Shown here: piece after piece, positions 43,969 through 52,923 of the stretch
How the letters are laid out: each line of letters starts with the position of its first letter
Numbering within the stretch: the stretch's first letter is position 1
Assembly: GCF_014642175.1 (NCBI RefSeq)
Contig: NZ_BMIL01000010.1
Coordinates: forward strand, 62,001-126,000
Source of the DNA: Pedobacter quisquiliarum
GTDB lineage: Bacteria; Bacteroidota; Bacteroidia; Sphingobacteriales; Sphingobacteriaceae
Direction of reading: 5' to 3'
DNA length: 64,000 bases
Translations under genes and position numbers: made by a program
The notes under the pieces: model-generated
Database searches by the model: none
The model's input: the letters and a program-made list of their open reading frames with translations, nothing else
What the model was told of the DNA's origin: nothing

Positions 43969-45157
43969 TGTCATTGCCTTGGTGCTCACCATGTTCTATG
44001 TGGTGGTGATCAGCAGCTTCATCAGGGGATGGAAAGCACTGAAGCCATTCCAGTACCAGCAGCATCAACCACTGCACGTTTCCATCATCATTGCCGCCAG
44101 AGACGAAGCTGCGAACATTGAGAAAACCATAAAAGATCTGCTCGCGCAGGATTACGAGAAGGCCTTCCTCGAAATCATCTTTATAGACGACCATTCTACC
44201 GACAACACGGCTGAAATCATAAGAACCTACGAAGCACAAGGCATCACGCTGATCCAACTTAAGCAAAGCAACACGCTCAACTCTTATAAAAAGAAAGCCA
44301 TAGAAACTGCTATCGGCAATGCCAGGGGCGAGTTGATCATTACCACAGACGCAGACTGCCGCATGGGTCCAAACTGGCTCAAGACCATCGTCAGCTACTA
44401 CCAACAAGGGGGCTACAAGATGATCTCCTCACCGGTCGTATACTTCGAGGAGCAAAGCCGCTTCGAGCGGGCACAATCCCTGGAATTTCTGTTCCTGATC
44501 GGCATGGGCGCATCCACCATTGGCAATAACAAACCATCTACCTGTAACGGTGCCAACCTGGCCTACGAACGCCAGGCATTTTACGAAGTTGGCGGCTTCA
44601 AAGGCATAGACGACCTGGCTTCGGGCGACGATGAACTGCTGCTGCACAAAATGGCTGAAAAATACTGCAACAAAATTGGGTTCCTGAAAAACCATGACGC
44701 CATTGTGTACACCCAAGCCAAACCAACATTAAGAGAGTTTATCCAGCAGCGCAAACGCTGGGCATCCAAAAGCACCCGGTATAAGAACAAGTCCATCATC
44801 GTGCTGGGAATCCTCGTCTGGTTGTTCAACCTCAGCATTGTACTTAATCTACTCGCCGGCATAATCCTGCTGCTTTTTGGTTCTGCACAGGCGGAGCTTT
44901 TACAAGCCATGACAAACACCATGGACACCGCTAAGATATCCGGCGGGCAGCAGCTTTTATACCTGGCACTCCTCCAATTCTGTATAAAATTCCTGATAGA
45001 GTTCCTCTTTTTGAAAAAAGTTACTCACTTTGCCCGCAGACCCAAGCTCATGCAATTTTTGCCATTGTTAAACATCCTGCACATCATCTACCTCATATAT
45101 ATCGGCATTGCCGGAAATTCCGGAAAATACAGCTGGAAAGGAAGGATGGTGCGCTAA
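43946..45157 (+). CDS. membrane glycosyltransferase family 2
   Basis: A 403-residue processive-type GT2 enzyme. One N-terminal helix (about 3-25), a GT-A domain with IIAARDEAANI, FIDDHSTDNT, TTDADCRMG, GDDEL and QRKRW, and four C-terminal helices. It transfers sugars to a lipid or polysaccharide at the inner membrane. The start is probably the TTG at 43946, inside the end of the flippase-like gene; the first ATG is at 43991. Its TAA shares one base with the ATG of the permease gene (45157). Confidence 0.88.
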   Translation: MEALNVISVIALVLTMFYVVVISSFIRGWKALKPFQYQQHQPLHVSIIIAARDEAANIEKTIKDLLAQDYEKAFLEIIFIDDHSTDNTAEIIRTYEAQGITLIQLKQSNTLNSYKKKAIETAIGNARGELIITTDADCRMGPNWLKTIVSYYQQGGYKMISSPVVYFEEQSRFERAQSLEFLFLIGMGASTIGNNKPSTCNGANLAYERQAFYEVGGFKGIDDLASGDDELLLHKMAEKYCNKIGFLKNHDAIVYTQAKPTLREFIQQRKRWASKSTRYKNKSIIVLGILVWLFNLSIVLNLLAGIILLLFGSAQAELLQAMTNTMDTAKISGGQQLLYLALLQFCIKFLIEFLFLKKVTHFARRPKLMQFLPLLNILHIIYLIYIGIAGNSGKYSWKGRMVR

Positions 45158-46299
45158 TGAATGATCACAGCCCTTCAAAAAAGATCTGGAAAAAGTTCAG
45201 GAAGAATAAGTTTGCAGTAGGCGGACTCCTGTTCATTCTCGCAACCATGATCATCGGCATCCTGGGCTACCTCGTTACGCCAGACCAGACACCCATGGCC
45301 AACACCATGCACCTGCAGCTCAGCAACAAGAAGCCGGGCCGTAGCTTTAAATTTCTGATCATCAGCCGCAGCAATTCCGTTCAGCAGGTCAATGTATTTG
45401 AAAAGATGCTCTACGGTCAGGAAGCCAACTTCAAGAGCATACCCATCAACAGCTACAAAATCATTGGGGACAGGGTAGAAGCAGATGCGTACATCGGCGA
45501 TGATGAACCTGGAGAGAAGAAAATCTACGCGATCAAAGACCTATGCAGCAGCTGCGATCTGAAAGACACCAAAAAGCTGAACACCCAGTTTGCAGCAAGC
45601 AATATCTATGAACAGCGTTTCCTGCTGGGCAGTGATATTTACGGCCGCGACCTGCTGAGCAGGCTCATCCTGGGCATCCGCGTTTCACTTTCCGTGGGCC
45701 TTATGGCGGTAATCATCTCCTTACTCATTGGCATCAGCCTTGGTGCCATCGCAGGTTACTTCGGCGGAAAGATCGATGCCGCCATTAGCTGGTTCATGAA
45801 CGTGATCTGGTCGTTGCCCTCCTTACTGCTGGTCATTGCCATCTCCTTTGCACTGGGCAAAGGTTTCTGGCAAATCTTCATCGCCGTGGGCCTATCTACC
45901 TGGGTTGATGTCGCGCGCCTCGTCCGCGGACAAGTGATGGCGCTCAAAGAAGTGGAGTTTGTGGAAGCGTCCCGCGCATTGGGCTTCTCCACCAGCCGCA
46001 TCATCATCAAACACATCCTGCCCAATATTGCAGGGCCGATCCTCGTGGTTGCCTCTGCGAACTTTGCCTCGGCAATCCTGCTGGAAACCGGACTGAGCTT
46101 CCTGGGCTTCGGCGCGCAGCCACCCATGCCCAGCTGGGGCACGATGATCAAAGAACATTATGGATACATCATCATGGATGCCGCCTACCTGGCCGTGCTG
46201 CCCGGCCTCGCCATCATGTTTACAGTATATGCGTTCAATGTGCTGGCCATCGGCCTGAGAGATGCCTTTGATGTGAAGTCGCAAAACGTAACGGTTTAG
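45157..46299 (+). CDS. ABC transporter permease, DppC/OppC type (lone)
   Basis: A 380-residue inner-membrane permease. One helix (about 17-38) is followed by an unusual exported insert of about 110 residues (about 40-155, with a CSSC pair), then the normal BPD transmembrane domain. The domain has LGSDIYGRDLLSRL, five helices and the EAA-loop EASRALGFSTSRIIIKHILP. DppC normally pairs with DppB, two ATPases and a binding protein, none of which lie here. It overlaps the GT2 gene by one base. Confidence 0.88.
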   Translation: MNDHSPSKKIWKKFRKNKFAVGGLLFILATMIIGILGYLVTPDQTPMANTMHLQLSNKKPGRSFKFLIISRSNSVQQVNVFEKMLYGQEANFKSIPINSYKIIGDRVEADAYIGDDEPGEKKIYAIKDLCSSCDLKDTKKLNTQFAASNIYEQRFLLGSDIYGRDLLSRLILGIRVSLSVGLMAVIISLLIGISLGAIAGYFGGKIDAAISWFMNVIWSLPSLLLVIAISFALGKGFWQIFIAVGLSTWVDVARLVRGQVMALKEVEFVEASRALGFSTSRIIIKHILPNIAGPILVVASANFASAILLETGLSFLGFGAQPPMPSWGTMIKEHYGYIIMDAAYLAVLPGLAIMFTVYAFNVLAIGLRDAFDVKSQNVTV

Positions 46300-46388
46300 C
46301 GCTGCTTCAGCAAAGCCCGGACTGTTCCAAACCGCATCCCTGAAAAGAAATTTACTTTTTGCCTTTAATTCTTCAGCTGCATTATCCT

Positions 46389-46396
46389 TAACTTTG
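46389..46396 (+). promoter_or_regulatory. -7 box TAACTTTG for rnhB
   Basis: Exact TAnnTTTG match, four bases before the rnhB ATG at 46401; transcription would begin at or next to the start codon. Confidence 0.55.
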
Positions 46397-46400
46397 CGGC

Positions 46401-47012
46401 ATGTTAATCAATTGTTTCCAACGGGATCTGATCGAAGCAGGCTGCGATGAAGCAGGTAGGGGTTGCCTTGCCGGGCCGGTATATGCTGCCGCAGTGATTC
46501 TGCCCAGGAAATTCAAGTCTAAAATCCTGAACGACTCCAAGAAGCTCACACTCGAACAACGCCTGGAAATGCGCGAGGTGATCCAAAAGCAGGCCATTTG
46601 CTGGGCAGTCGGTTCTGTAGACAACCATGAAATTGATGAGATTAACATCCTGAATGCCTCCTTTCTGGCTATGCACCGCGCGATAGATCAGCTGATGGTC
46701 ATCCCGCAATACCTGGTGATCGATGGCAACAGATTCAAACCGTACTCCGATATTCCGCATGCCTGCATTGTTAAAGGGGACGGCAAGTACCTGAACATCG
46801 CTGCAGCTTCCATTCTGGCTAAAACCTACCGCGATGAGTACATGGCCAACATCGCGCAGGAACATCCTGAATATAACTGGCACCAGAATAAAGGCTACGG
46901 CACCGCGGCGCATCGCCTCGTTTCTATTGAAAAAGGATTAACACCATATCACAGAAGAACCTTCAGCATCAGTCACCCGCAATTCGATGGGATGCCTGAT
47001 CTTGTCGTATAA
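46401..47012 (+). CDS. rnhB: ribonuclease HII
   Basis: A 203-residue enzyme that cuts the RNA strand in RNA-DNA hybrids, including single ribonucleotides. The DEAGRG motif (AGCDEAGRGCLAGPV, near residue 13) gives two catalytic acids, and the third is the Asp in LVIDGNRFKP. Length and C-terminal GYGTAAHR pattern are normal. It begins four bases after a -7 box and so appears leaderless. Confidence 0.96.
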   Translation: MLINCFQRDLIEAGCDEAGRGCLAGPVYAAAVILPRKFKSKILNDSKKLTLEQRLEMREVIQKQAICWAVGSVDNHEIDEINILNASFLAMHRAIDQLMVIPQYLVIDGNRFKPYSDIPHACIVKGDGKYLNIAAASILAKTYRDEYMANIAQEHPEYNWHQNKGYGTAAHRLVSIEKGLTPYHRRTFSISHPQFDGMPDLVV

Positions 47013-47017
47013 ATTTG
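47010..47017 (+). promoter_or_regulatory. -7 box TAAATTTG for GT4 gene
   Basis: Exact TAnnTTTG that begins in the rnhB stop codon, 12 bases before the TTG start at 47030. Confidence 0.5.
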
Positions 47018-47029
47018 TACTTTCAATAA

Positions 47030-48232
47030 TTGAAAACGCTTTTTATTACAAACCGGGTCCCTTTTCCGCCGAAGAGCGGCTATCCTATAGTTGTTTATAA
47101 CACAATTAAGGGCCTGCTTCGTATGGGCGTTGATGTCACCTTATTGAGCATAAATCCCAATCAGCATGCGGTGGATGTCGACGACATCTATGATCCGGTT
47201 TTTGAAGCCATCAAGTTCCACCACTACAACATCAACACCGAAGCGAATTTCATCGGTGCGCTTTTCAACATCTTCTCCAATGAGTCTTACAACGTCTCCA
47301 GGTTTTTCGATGATGAAGCGGGGCGTTTATTAGAGGATGTACTGCGGGAGACAGAATTTGATATCATTCAGTTTGAAAGCCTGTTCGTGGTACCTTACCT
47401 CGACATCGTAAAGGCCAACAGCAAGGCTAGGCTCATTTACCGTGCCCACAACATGCTGTTCGACGTCTGGGAGCGCCTTTCGCAAAGCGAGAAGTTCAGA
47501 CCCAAGCGCCACTACCTGGAGTTTCTGGCCAGGCGCCTTAAAGCTTACGAAAGTGAACAGATCAACCGATTCCATCGCGTATTTGCCATTTCAGAACCCG
47601 ACCGGCATCACATCATCAAACTGGGCTGTGAAACCAATGTAGACGTGTTCCCGGTATCCCTGGACATCAATGAATACAAAAGTGATGCGCTGCAACCCAA
47701 CTTCCCGACTTTGTTCCACCTGGGTTCTATGGACTGGATCCCGAACCGGGAGGGTATCGAATGGTTTCTGGATGAAGTGTGGCCGGATATCGAAGAGCTA
47801 AACAGCGAACTCCGCTTTTACATTGCCGGCCGGAACATGCCGAGGAAGTTTTTCGACTACGACTCTGATAATGTGCTGGTGGAAGGAGAGATATTCGATG
47901 CCGTGGAATTTATGAATTCCAAATCCATCATGATTGTACCCTTACTATCCGGGAGCGGTATGCGCGTGAAAATCCTCGAAGGGATGGCAATGGGCAAATG
48001 TATCATTGCAACAACCATTGCCGCAGAAGGTATCGCCTGTGAACATGGAAAAGACATTCTGCTTGCGGATACGCCCGACGAATTCTACCGTTACATCCTG
48101 CAGTGCCTTACCCAGCCGCGAAAATGGCGGGCTATAGGGATGGAGGCCAGGAAGACCGCCGAGCGCGAATACGACATCGATGGGGTATCTCAAAGGATGT
48201 TTCAGGTATATCAGCAACTACTTAATGCTTAA
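47030..48232 (+). CDS. glycosyltransferase family 4
   Basis: A 400-residue GT-B enzyme. The N-terminal lobe opens KTLFITNRVPFPPKSGYPI, which binds acceptor, and the C-terminal lobe has LFHLGSMDWIPNREGIEWF and the donor-binding pattern VPLLSGSGMRVKILEGMAMG. It should use a nucleotide sugar to extend a glycan in the cytoplasm. There is no ATG at the beginning; the TTG at 47030 gives the expected N-terminus. No polysaccharide cluster is adjacent, so the product is unknown. Confidence 0.9.
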   Translation: MKTLFITNRVPFPPKSGYPIVVYNTIKGLLRMGVDVTLLSINPNQHAVDVDDIYDPVFEAIKFHHYNINTEANFIGALFNIFSNESYNVSRFFDDEAGRLLEDVLRETEFDIIQFESLFVVPYLDIVKANSKARLIYRAHNMLFDVWERLSQSEKFRPKRHYLEFLARRLKAYESEQINRFHRVFAISEPDRHHIIKLGCETNVDVFPVSLDINEYKSDALQPNFPTLFHLGSMDWIPNREGIEWFLDEVWPDIEELNSELRFYIAGRNMPRKFFDYDSDNVLVEGEIFDAVEFMNSKSIMIVPLLSGSGMRVKILEGMAMGKCIIATTIAAEGIACEHGKDILLADTPDEFYRYILQCLTQPRKWRAIGMEARKTAEREYDIDGVSQRMFQVYQQLLNA

Positions 48233-48241
48233 AAATTTGTG

Positions 48242-48249
48242 TAGTTTTG
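48242..48249 (+). promoter_or_regulatory. -7 box TAGTTTTG for gcvT
   Basis: Exact TAnnTTTG match, 22 bases before the ATG at 48272. No glycine riboswitch fits in the 39-base gap. Confidence 0.5.
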
Positions 48250-48271
48250 CATACAATTTTTAACAACAAGT

Positions 48272-49351
48272 ATGAAAGAGATCGCTTTAACAAACAAACA
48301 CATTTCCCTGGGTGCTAAAATGGTTCCCTTTGCTGGCTACAACATGCCGGTACAATATGAAGGCATTAATGCCGAACACGCAACCGTTAGGCAGGGTGTT
48401 GGTGTTTTCGATGTGTCGCATATGGGCGAGTTTATTCTTAAAGGTGAAAATGCTTTAGATCTTATTCAACGTGTTACCAGCAACGATGCTTCCAAGCTAT
48501 ACGATGGTAAAATTCAGTACTCCTGCCTGCCAAATGAAAATGGCGGAATTGTAGACGATTTACTGGTTTACCGCATAGACGAGAAAAGCTACATGCTTGT
48601 TGTAAATGCTTCCAACATTGAGAAAGACTGGAACTGGATCCAGCAATACAATACCAAAGACGTGGAGATGCACAACATCTCTGATAAAACTTCCCTCCTT
48701 GCCGTTCAAGGCCCTAAAGCTGCAGAAGCACTGCAAAGCCTTACCGATGTGGATCTTGCTTCTATGGAATACTACACTTTCGTTAAAGGGCAGTTTGCAG
48801 GGGTAGACAACGTACTGATTTCCGCAACTGGCTACACGGGTGCTGGTGGTTTCGAGATCTATTTCGATAACGAACATGCAGATAAAATCTGGGATGCCAT
48901 TTTTGAAGCCGGTGCAAGCCTGGGCATTAAGCCGATCGGTTTAGGTGCACGTGATACCTTACGACTGGAAATGGGTTTCTGCCTTTACGGGAATGACATT
49001 GACGATAATACTTCGCCAATTGAAGCTGGATTGGGCTGGATCACCAAGTTCACCAAAGACTTCACCAACAGCGAAGCCCTAAAAGCAGAAAAAGAAGCAG
49101 GTGTAAAAAGTAAACTTGTCGGCTTTGAAATGATTGACCGTGGTATTCCACGTCATGACTATGAAATTGTTGATGCTGAAGGTCAGGTTATCGGCCGTGT
49201 AACTTCAGGCACACAAGCACCATCCCTGCAAAAAGCAATCGGTATGGGCTACGTAAATAAGGAATTCGCTAAAGAAGGCACTGAAATTTACATCAGTATC
49301 CGCAACAACAAGATCAAAGCGAAAGTTGTCAAGTTCCCATTCTATAAATAA
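48272..49351 (+). CDS. gcvT: glycine cleavage system T protein (aminomethyltransferase)
   Basis: A 359-residue enzyme that releases ammonia from the aminomethyl group on the H protein and passes the one-carbon unit to tetrahydrofolate. The family patterns are [39 protein letters not shown], and [20 protein letters not shown]. Length is normal. comB follows by 18 bases on the same strand. gcvH and gcvP are not in the window. Confidence 0.96.
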   Translation: MKEIALTNKHISLGAKMVPFAGYNMPVQYEGINAEHATVRQGVGVFDVSHMGEFILKGENALDLIQRVTSNDASKLYDGKIQYSCLPNENGGIVDDLLVYRIDEKSYMLVVNASNIEKDWNWIQQYNTKDVEMHNISDKTSLLAVQGPKAAEALQSLTDVDLASMEYYTFVKGQFAGVDNVLISATGYTGAGGFEIYFDNEHADKIWDAIFEAGASLGIKPIGLGARDTLRLEMGFCLYGNDIDDNTSPIEAGLGWITKFTKDFTNSEALKAEKEAGVKSKLVGFEMIDRGIPRHDYEIVDAEGQVIGRVTSGTQAPSLQKAIGMGYVNKEFAKEGTEIYISIRNNKIKAKVVKFPFYK

Positions 49352-49369
49352 GCTGTATCCATAATATAC

Positions 49370-50089
49370 ATGTCGAGAAAGATTGAAGTTTGTTTAACGC
49401 CCGCATTATTGGGCTTATATGATTTAAAGAATAGCATTGTTGTCGTGATCGACATCCTCAGGGCAACCTCTTCCATGGTTTACGGGATCGATAATGGCGC
49501 TACCGCCATCATTCCTGTGGCACAGGTTGAAGATTGCCTGGCGTATGCGGAACATGGTTATCTACTAGCTGCAGAACGCAACGGAGAAGTGGTTGCCGGT
49601 TACAATTTCGGGAATTCGCCATTCTCCTACAGCGCTGAACATGTTGCTGGGAAAACCGTTGTGTTAACCACAACAAATGGAACCAAGGCACTACATATGG
49701 CACGCGCTACTGCACAGCAGGTGGTGATCGGGTCCTTCCTGAACCTGCAGGCCTTATGCGACTGGCTCAAAGAGCAATCGCAGGATGTACTCTTGTTATG
49801 TGCGGGCTGGAAAGATTCAGCGAACCTGGAAGATACCCTGTTTGCAGGTGCGGTGGTTAAAGCACTTCGTTCGGAATTTGTCGCCTTTGATGACTCCTCT
49901 GTTATTGCGGAAGATCTTTATGGTCTTGCACAACACGACCTTGGCGCATATATGAACAAATCCTCACACAGCCACCGCCTTGCCGCATTAAACATCGGTG
50001 AAGATGTTAAATTCTGTCTGCAGCTCAATATTTGTCAGGCCATCCCAGTACTGGTAGGTGATGCCCTTGTGCCATTGAAAAAGAACTAG
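49370..50089 (+). CDS. comB: 2-phosphosulfolactate phosphatase (ComB family)
   Basis: A 239-residue cytoplasmic phosphatase. The ComB patterns VVVIDILRATSSMVYG, VVLTTTNGTKALH and EDTLFAGAVVKAL are present. In methanogens ComB makes sulfolactate for coenzyme M; in bacteria without coenzyme M the role is uncertain, perhaps sulfolactate metabolism or another phosphate substrate. It lies 18 bases after gcvT and is followed by a clear terminator. Confidence 0.9.
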   Translation: MSRKIEVCLTPALLGLYDLKNSIVVVIDILRATSSMVYGIDNGATAIIPVAQVEDCLAYAEHGYLLAAERNGEVVAGYNFGNSPFSYSAEHVAGKTVVLTTTNGTKALHMARATAQQVVIGSFLNLQALCDWLKEQSQDVLLLCAGWKDSANLEDTLFAGAVVKALRSEFVAFDDSSVIAEDLYGLAQHDLGAYMNKSSHSHRLAALNIGEDVKFCLQLNICQAIPVLVGDALVPLKKN

Positions 50090-50110
50090 ATTTTAGATAC
50101 CCATAAAAGC

Positions 50111-50142
50111 AGCCCTGCACATCTTATGTGCGGGGCTTTTTG
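50111..50142 (+). terminator. intrinsic terminator after comB
   Basis: 12-bp stem AGCCCTGCACAT / ATGTGCGGGGCT (50111-50122, 50126-50137) with one T-G wobble, loop CTT, followed by a T run. Confidence 0.88.
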
Positions 50143-50175
50143 TTTGAACCTTGCCGGGCACAAGCTTGCATTTTG

Positions 50176-50270
50176 CTTAAGTGTTACTAAGTACTTGCTA
50201 AGGGGTTGCCCTATTCAACCACTTGCCAAGTGCATGTTAAAAACTGTTCAAATCGCTTGTTTCCCAAGCG
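50176..50270. repeat. degenerate palindromic intergenic element
   Basis: In the 200-base gap after the comB terminator, related small palindromes recur: CTTGCTAAG at 50194, CTTGCCAAG at 50222, and a hairpin CGCTTG / CAAGCG at 50254-50270. The frame is not open. It resembles a decayed repeated element of the kind scattered between genes in this family, but I cannot confirm that other copies exist. The sequence from about 50271 to 50343 shows nothing I can name. Confidence 0.4.
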
Positions 50271-50343
50271 TTTTGTCAGATTTTTACCGCGGTTGGTGAG
50301 CAATGAAGATCAAGGCTCGCCTGGCACAGGAAAAGGAGGTTGT

Positions 50344-51114
50344 TTAAGCAAGGAGCTGTTTCAGCTTTTCGTTCGTCTCTAGCGCACGTAAGGTTTCTTC
50401 GTAAGCCAGCCAGTAGATCGTCTCTGCTTTGGCCGTGTCGAAGGTTTTAATTTCACCCATACCTTTAGGTTCAATTAACACGTCGCATAAGGGTGATTTC
50501 TCCTCCATATCCTTGTTTATGGACATCAGGAAGGCACGACCCATCAGTGCCCGGATCTTAGTAATTTTCTCCACCGGGTTCAGGTGGTTGCAGGAAGAGC
50601 CGATGATGAAATCGCAGTTACCAATAAGGGGTTCAACAGGGAAATTATTCAGAATACCACCATCCACATACATCTGGTTGTTGATCATCACCGGACTGAA
50701 GATGCCGGGAATGCAGCTGGAAGCCTGTACCGTCTTGATCAATGGGCCTTGACTAAAGTATTCGATCTTCCCCTCACTGAAGTTCGTCGCCGCTATGGTT
50801 AAAGGAATTTTTAAACTTTCAATACGGTCGTCCGGGAAATAGGTCTGAAATAAAGCGGTGGTACGCTCAATATTGATAAGGCCGAGTCCCTGCAGGGCAG
50901 GGCGGATGAAGCGGAGCAGTTTGGTCTTAAGGAAAATCTTGAGGCCCTCTTCAGGGTCTACACCAGAGGCATAGAAAGCGCCAGCAATGGAGCCGGCACT
51001 GGTACCGCTGATGTGACTGAATTGTATGCCTGCGTTGGAGAAAGCTTTAAGCACGCCTAGATGTGCAATGCCCCGTATGCCGCCGCCGGATAGTACAATT
51101 CCTATTTTTCTCAT
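50344..51114 (-). CDS. patatin-like phospholipase (RssA-like)
   Basis: A 256-residue lipid hydrolase with the Ser-Asp dyad: the oxyanion loop SGGGIRG (near residue 9), the nucleophile in ISGTSAGSIAG, and the Asp in YVDGGILNNFP. No signal peptide is seen, so it acts in the cytoplasm or at the inner leaflet. Substrate is probably a phospholipid or acyl ester. Its ATG overlaps the gldB stop codon in ATGA, so the two are translationally coupled. Confidence 0.92.
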   Translation of the reverse strand: MRKIGIVLSGGGIRGIAHLGVLKAFSNAGIQFSHISGTSAGSIAGAFYASGVDPEEGLKIFLKTKLLRFIRPALQGLGLINIERTTALFQTYFPDDRIESLKIPLTIAATNFSEGKIEYFSQGPLIKTVQASSCIPGIFSPVMINNQMYVDGGILNNFPVEPLIGNCDFIIGSSCNHLNPVEKITKIRALMGRAFLMSINKDMEEKSPLCDVLIEPKGMGEIKTFDTAKAETIYWLAYEETLRALETNEKLKQLLA

Positions 51115-52145
51115 TGTTGTCTTGGTTTATATTTCGAGGCCCGCAGGATCTTTTCCGCGTCCGTATCGGCCATCAGTTCGGTTAAGCTTACATCCGGGTT
51201 CTCCTTCATGTACTTGCGCACGATCTGCCAACCCATCCATACACCCAATTTTGGTGCCGATTGATTCTTTTCGCCAAGGCCAGGTGTAAAGGGCCCTTCA
51301 CTCAGGTACACCTGTATCTTCTGGTAGTCTGTTTTAAAGAGCAGTTCATGCTCCATAAAGTAGCCCCAAATGTTGCCTTCGTAAGTCGTGCACCAGCCCA
51401 ATTGTTTATCTGTATAACCAATCTTTACTGAATCGGGTACCTTTTCATCCAGCACCTGGTCCATAAAATACAGGATCTTGCCATTATGCACCATTTTCGC
51501 AAGTAGCGTGCGGTCTTCATCACGTTCCGGGAATAACTCCTCACGTGCAAAAGTTTCCGCTAAGCGTGGAACAACATACGTCGGGGTGAACCTCCTGGAG
51601 ATGTATTGCGGTACGCTGGACACGATGGCGGGGTAGAAACGACTGTCGCGCCCCAGGAACATATCCAGTCCGATGCCCATGTAGCCATCGCCAATTGGCG
51701 TTTGCACCTCAAAGCCGGAGATAAAAGCGATGAACCGTGGTACGTTAACTTTCGGGTAGTAGTGTTTGATGTATTTAAAGGTGGTGCTGAGCTCTTTTTC
51801 AATAGGTGCCATGTCTTTGAACACACTATCGGCATCATGACTCAGGTCTTTAAAGGCCTGATCTTTATACAACACATCCAGGATTTCCGGGCCGGAATAG
51901 GCCCCGTTGCCCACAATGCGAGTTACGTAATCCTGGTAGAAATAACCATACTGCTTAGCGAGTACCTGGTCGGTTTGCTGCGGTCCTTTATTCATGCCAG
52001 CCACCACGTCCTTATCAAAACGTTCAATAGCAATGTCCAATTTAATGTCTTCTACATAAGGGCGATTGTTTTGCTTGCAGGAAAACAGTGCTAGCAGAGC
52101 GGCAAAAAAAAGATAGATTTGGGAAAACTTAACGGTATTGTTCAT
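51111..52145 (-). CDS. gldB: gliding motility lipoprotein GldB
   Basis: A 344-residue lipoprotein whose signal ends LFSC (Cys23). The mature part begins with the family pattern VEDIKLDIAIERFDKDV and includes FISGFEVQTPIG and GIGLDMFLGRDSRFY. It is required for gliding in Flavobacterium; the exact role is unknown, and homologues occur in non-gliding relatives. The ATG at 52145 is chosen over a frame running 14 codons upstream. A -7 box (TATATTTG) ends six bases before it. gldC is not adjacent. Confidence 0.87.
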   Translation of the reverse strand: MNNTVKFSQIYLFFAALLALFSCKQNNRPYVEDIKLDIAIERFDKDVVAGMNKGPQQTDQVLAKQYGYFYQDYVTRIVGNGAYSGPEILDVLYKDQAFKDLSHDADSVFKDMAPIEKELSTTFKYIKHYYPKVNVPRFIAFISGFEVQTPIGDGYMGIGLDMFLGRDSRFYPAIVSSVPQYISRRFTPTYVVPRLAETFAREELFPERDEDRTLLAKMVHNGKILYFMDQVLDEKVPDSVKIGYTDKQLGWCTTYEGNIWGYFMEHELLFKTDYQKIQVYLSEGPFTPGLGEKNQSAPKLGVWMGWQIVRKYMKENPDVSLTELMADTDAEKILRASKYKPRQQ

Positions 52146-52151
52146 GTTGAA

Positions 52152-52159
52152 CAAATATA
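52152..52159 (-). promoter_or_regulatory. -7 box TATATTTG for gldB
   Basis: The plus strand reads CAAATATA, an exact minus-strand TAnnTTTG six bases before the gldB ATG. Confidence 0.5.
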
Positions 52160-52199
52160 GACAGATGACCCCAGCCCACCGGGCCAATATTTACTTTTT

Positions 52200-52865
52200 A
52201 TGAAAAAACTCTTATTTACGCTAGTATTCTTTTGTTTAACGGGTAGCGCTTTTGCACAATGGCAGAATGGACCTATCAGCAATGATTTTAGACTTGGTCT
52301 AACGGCGCATCCAACTTTCGGATGGTTGAAGCCTGAAAATGGTAAAGGTGAGGGCACCAGCCTTGGTTTCTCTTATGGATTACTGGGTGATTTTAACTTC
52401 GCTGAAAACTATAGCTTCTCTACCGGTTTAACCATCACCACCATCAATGGTAAAAGCACAGAAATCAACCCGCCGGGTTTTACTGGTGATGTTGCAAACG
52501 CTTATAAGCTGAAATACAAGCTTCAGTACATTGAAGTGCCGCTTACCGTGAAACTTAGAACTTCTAAAGTAGGGCAAATGGTTTGGTACGGACAGTTTGG
52601 TTTATCCAACGATTTTAACATTGGTGCGAAGCAGGATGTAGAACTGTCCGGCAGAAAAGTCGCTGAAGACAGGAACATCAAAGACCTTACAAACTTCTAC
52701 AGAGCGGGCTTGATTTTAGGTGCTGGTGGCGAGTTTGACCTGGATTCACATACCAGCGTTGCGGTAGGTTTAACCTTCAACAATGGATTCACCGACATCA
52801 GCGATGATAAGAACCACAGCATTCGCAACCACTACGTAGGGTTGAACCTTGCTGTATTCTTTTAA
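52200..52865 (+). CDS. outer-membrane beta-barrel protein
   Basis: A 221-residue exported protein. A signal peptide (MKKLLFTLVFFCLTGSAFAQ) precedes alternating aromatic and polar beta strands. The last strand HYVGLNLAVFF ends in Phe, as outer-membrane barrels usually do, and the pattern YIEVPLTVKLRT is common in the small PorT-like/OMP_b-brl family. Probably an eight- to ten-strand barrel; function unknown. It is divergent from gldB across 54 bases, with TACTTTTT (one base from the -7 consensus) directly before its ATG. Confidence 0.85.
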   Translation: MKKLLFTLVFFCLTGSAFAQWQNGPISNDFRLGLTAHPTFGWLKPENGKGEGTSLGFSYGLLGDFNFAENYSFSTGLTITTINGKSTEINPPGFTGDVANAYKLKYKLQYIEVPLTVKLRTSKVGQMVWYGQFGLSNDFNIGAKQDVELSGRKVAEDRNIKDLTNFYRAGLILGAGGEFDLDSHTSVAVGLTFNNGFTDISDDKNHSIRNHYVGLNLAVFF

Positions 52866-52923
52866 GCTCTGCTTACAGGCCTTTTATGCCTGCCGGTTTA
52901 TTGATCACTAATATGCTTGACTA

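Noticed and set aside
46404..46913. Minus-strand frame of 169 codons opposite rnhB
   Set aside because: It is the complement of a clearly conserved gene, with no family features.
48233..48271. Glycine riboswitch before gcvT
   Set aside because: The gap is only 39 bases and contains just a -7 box.
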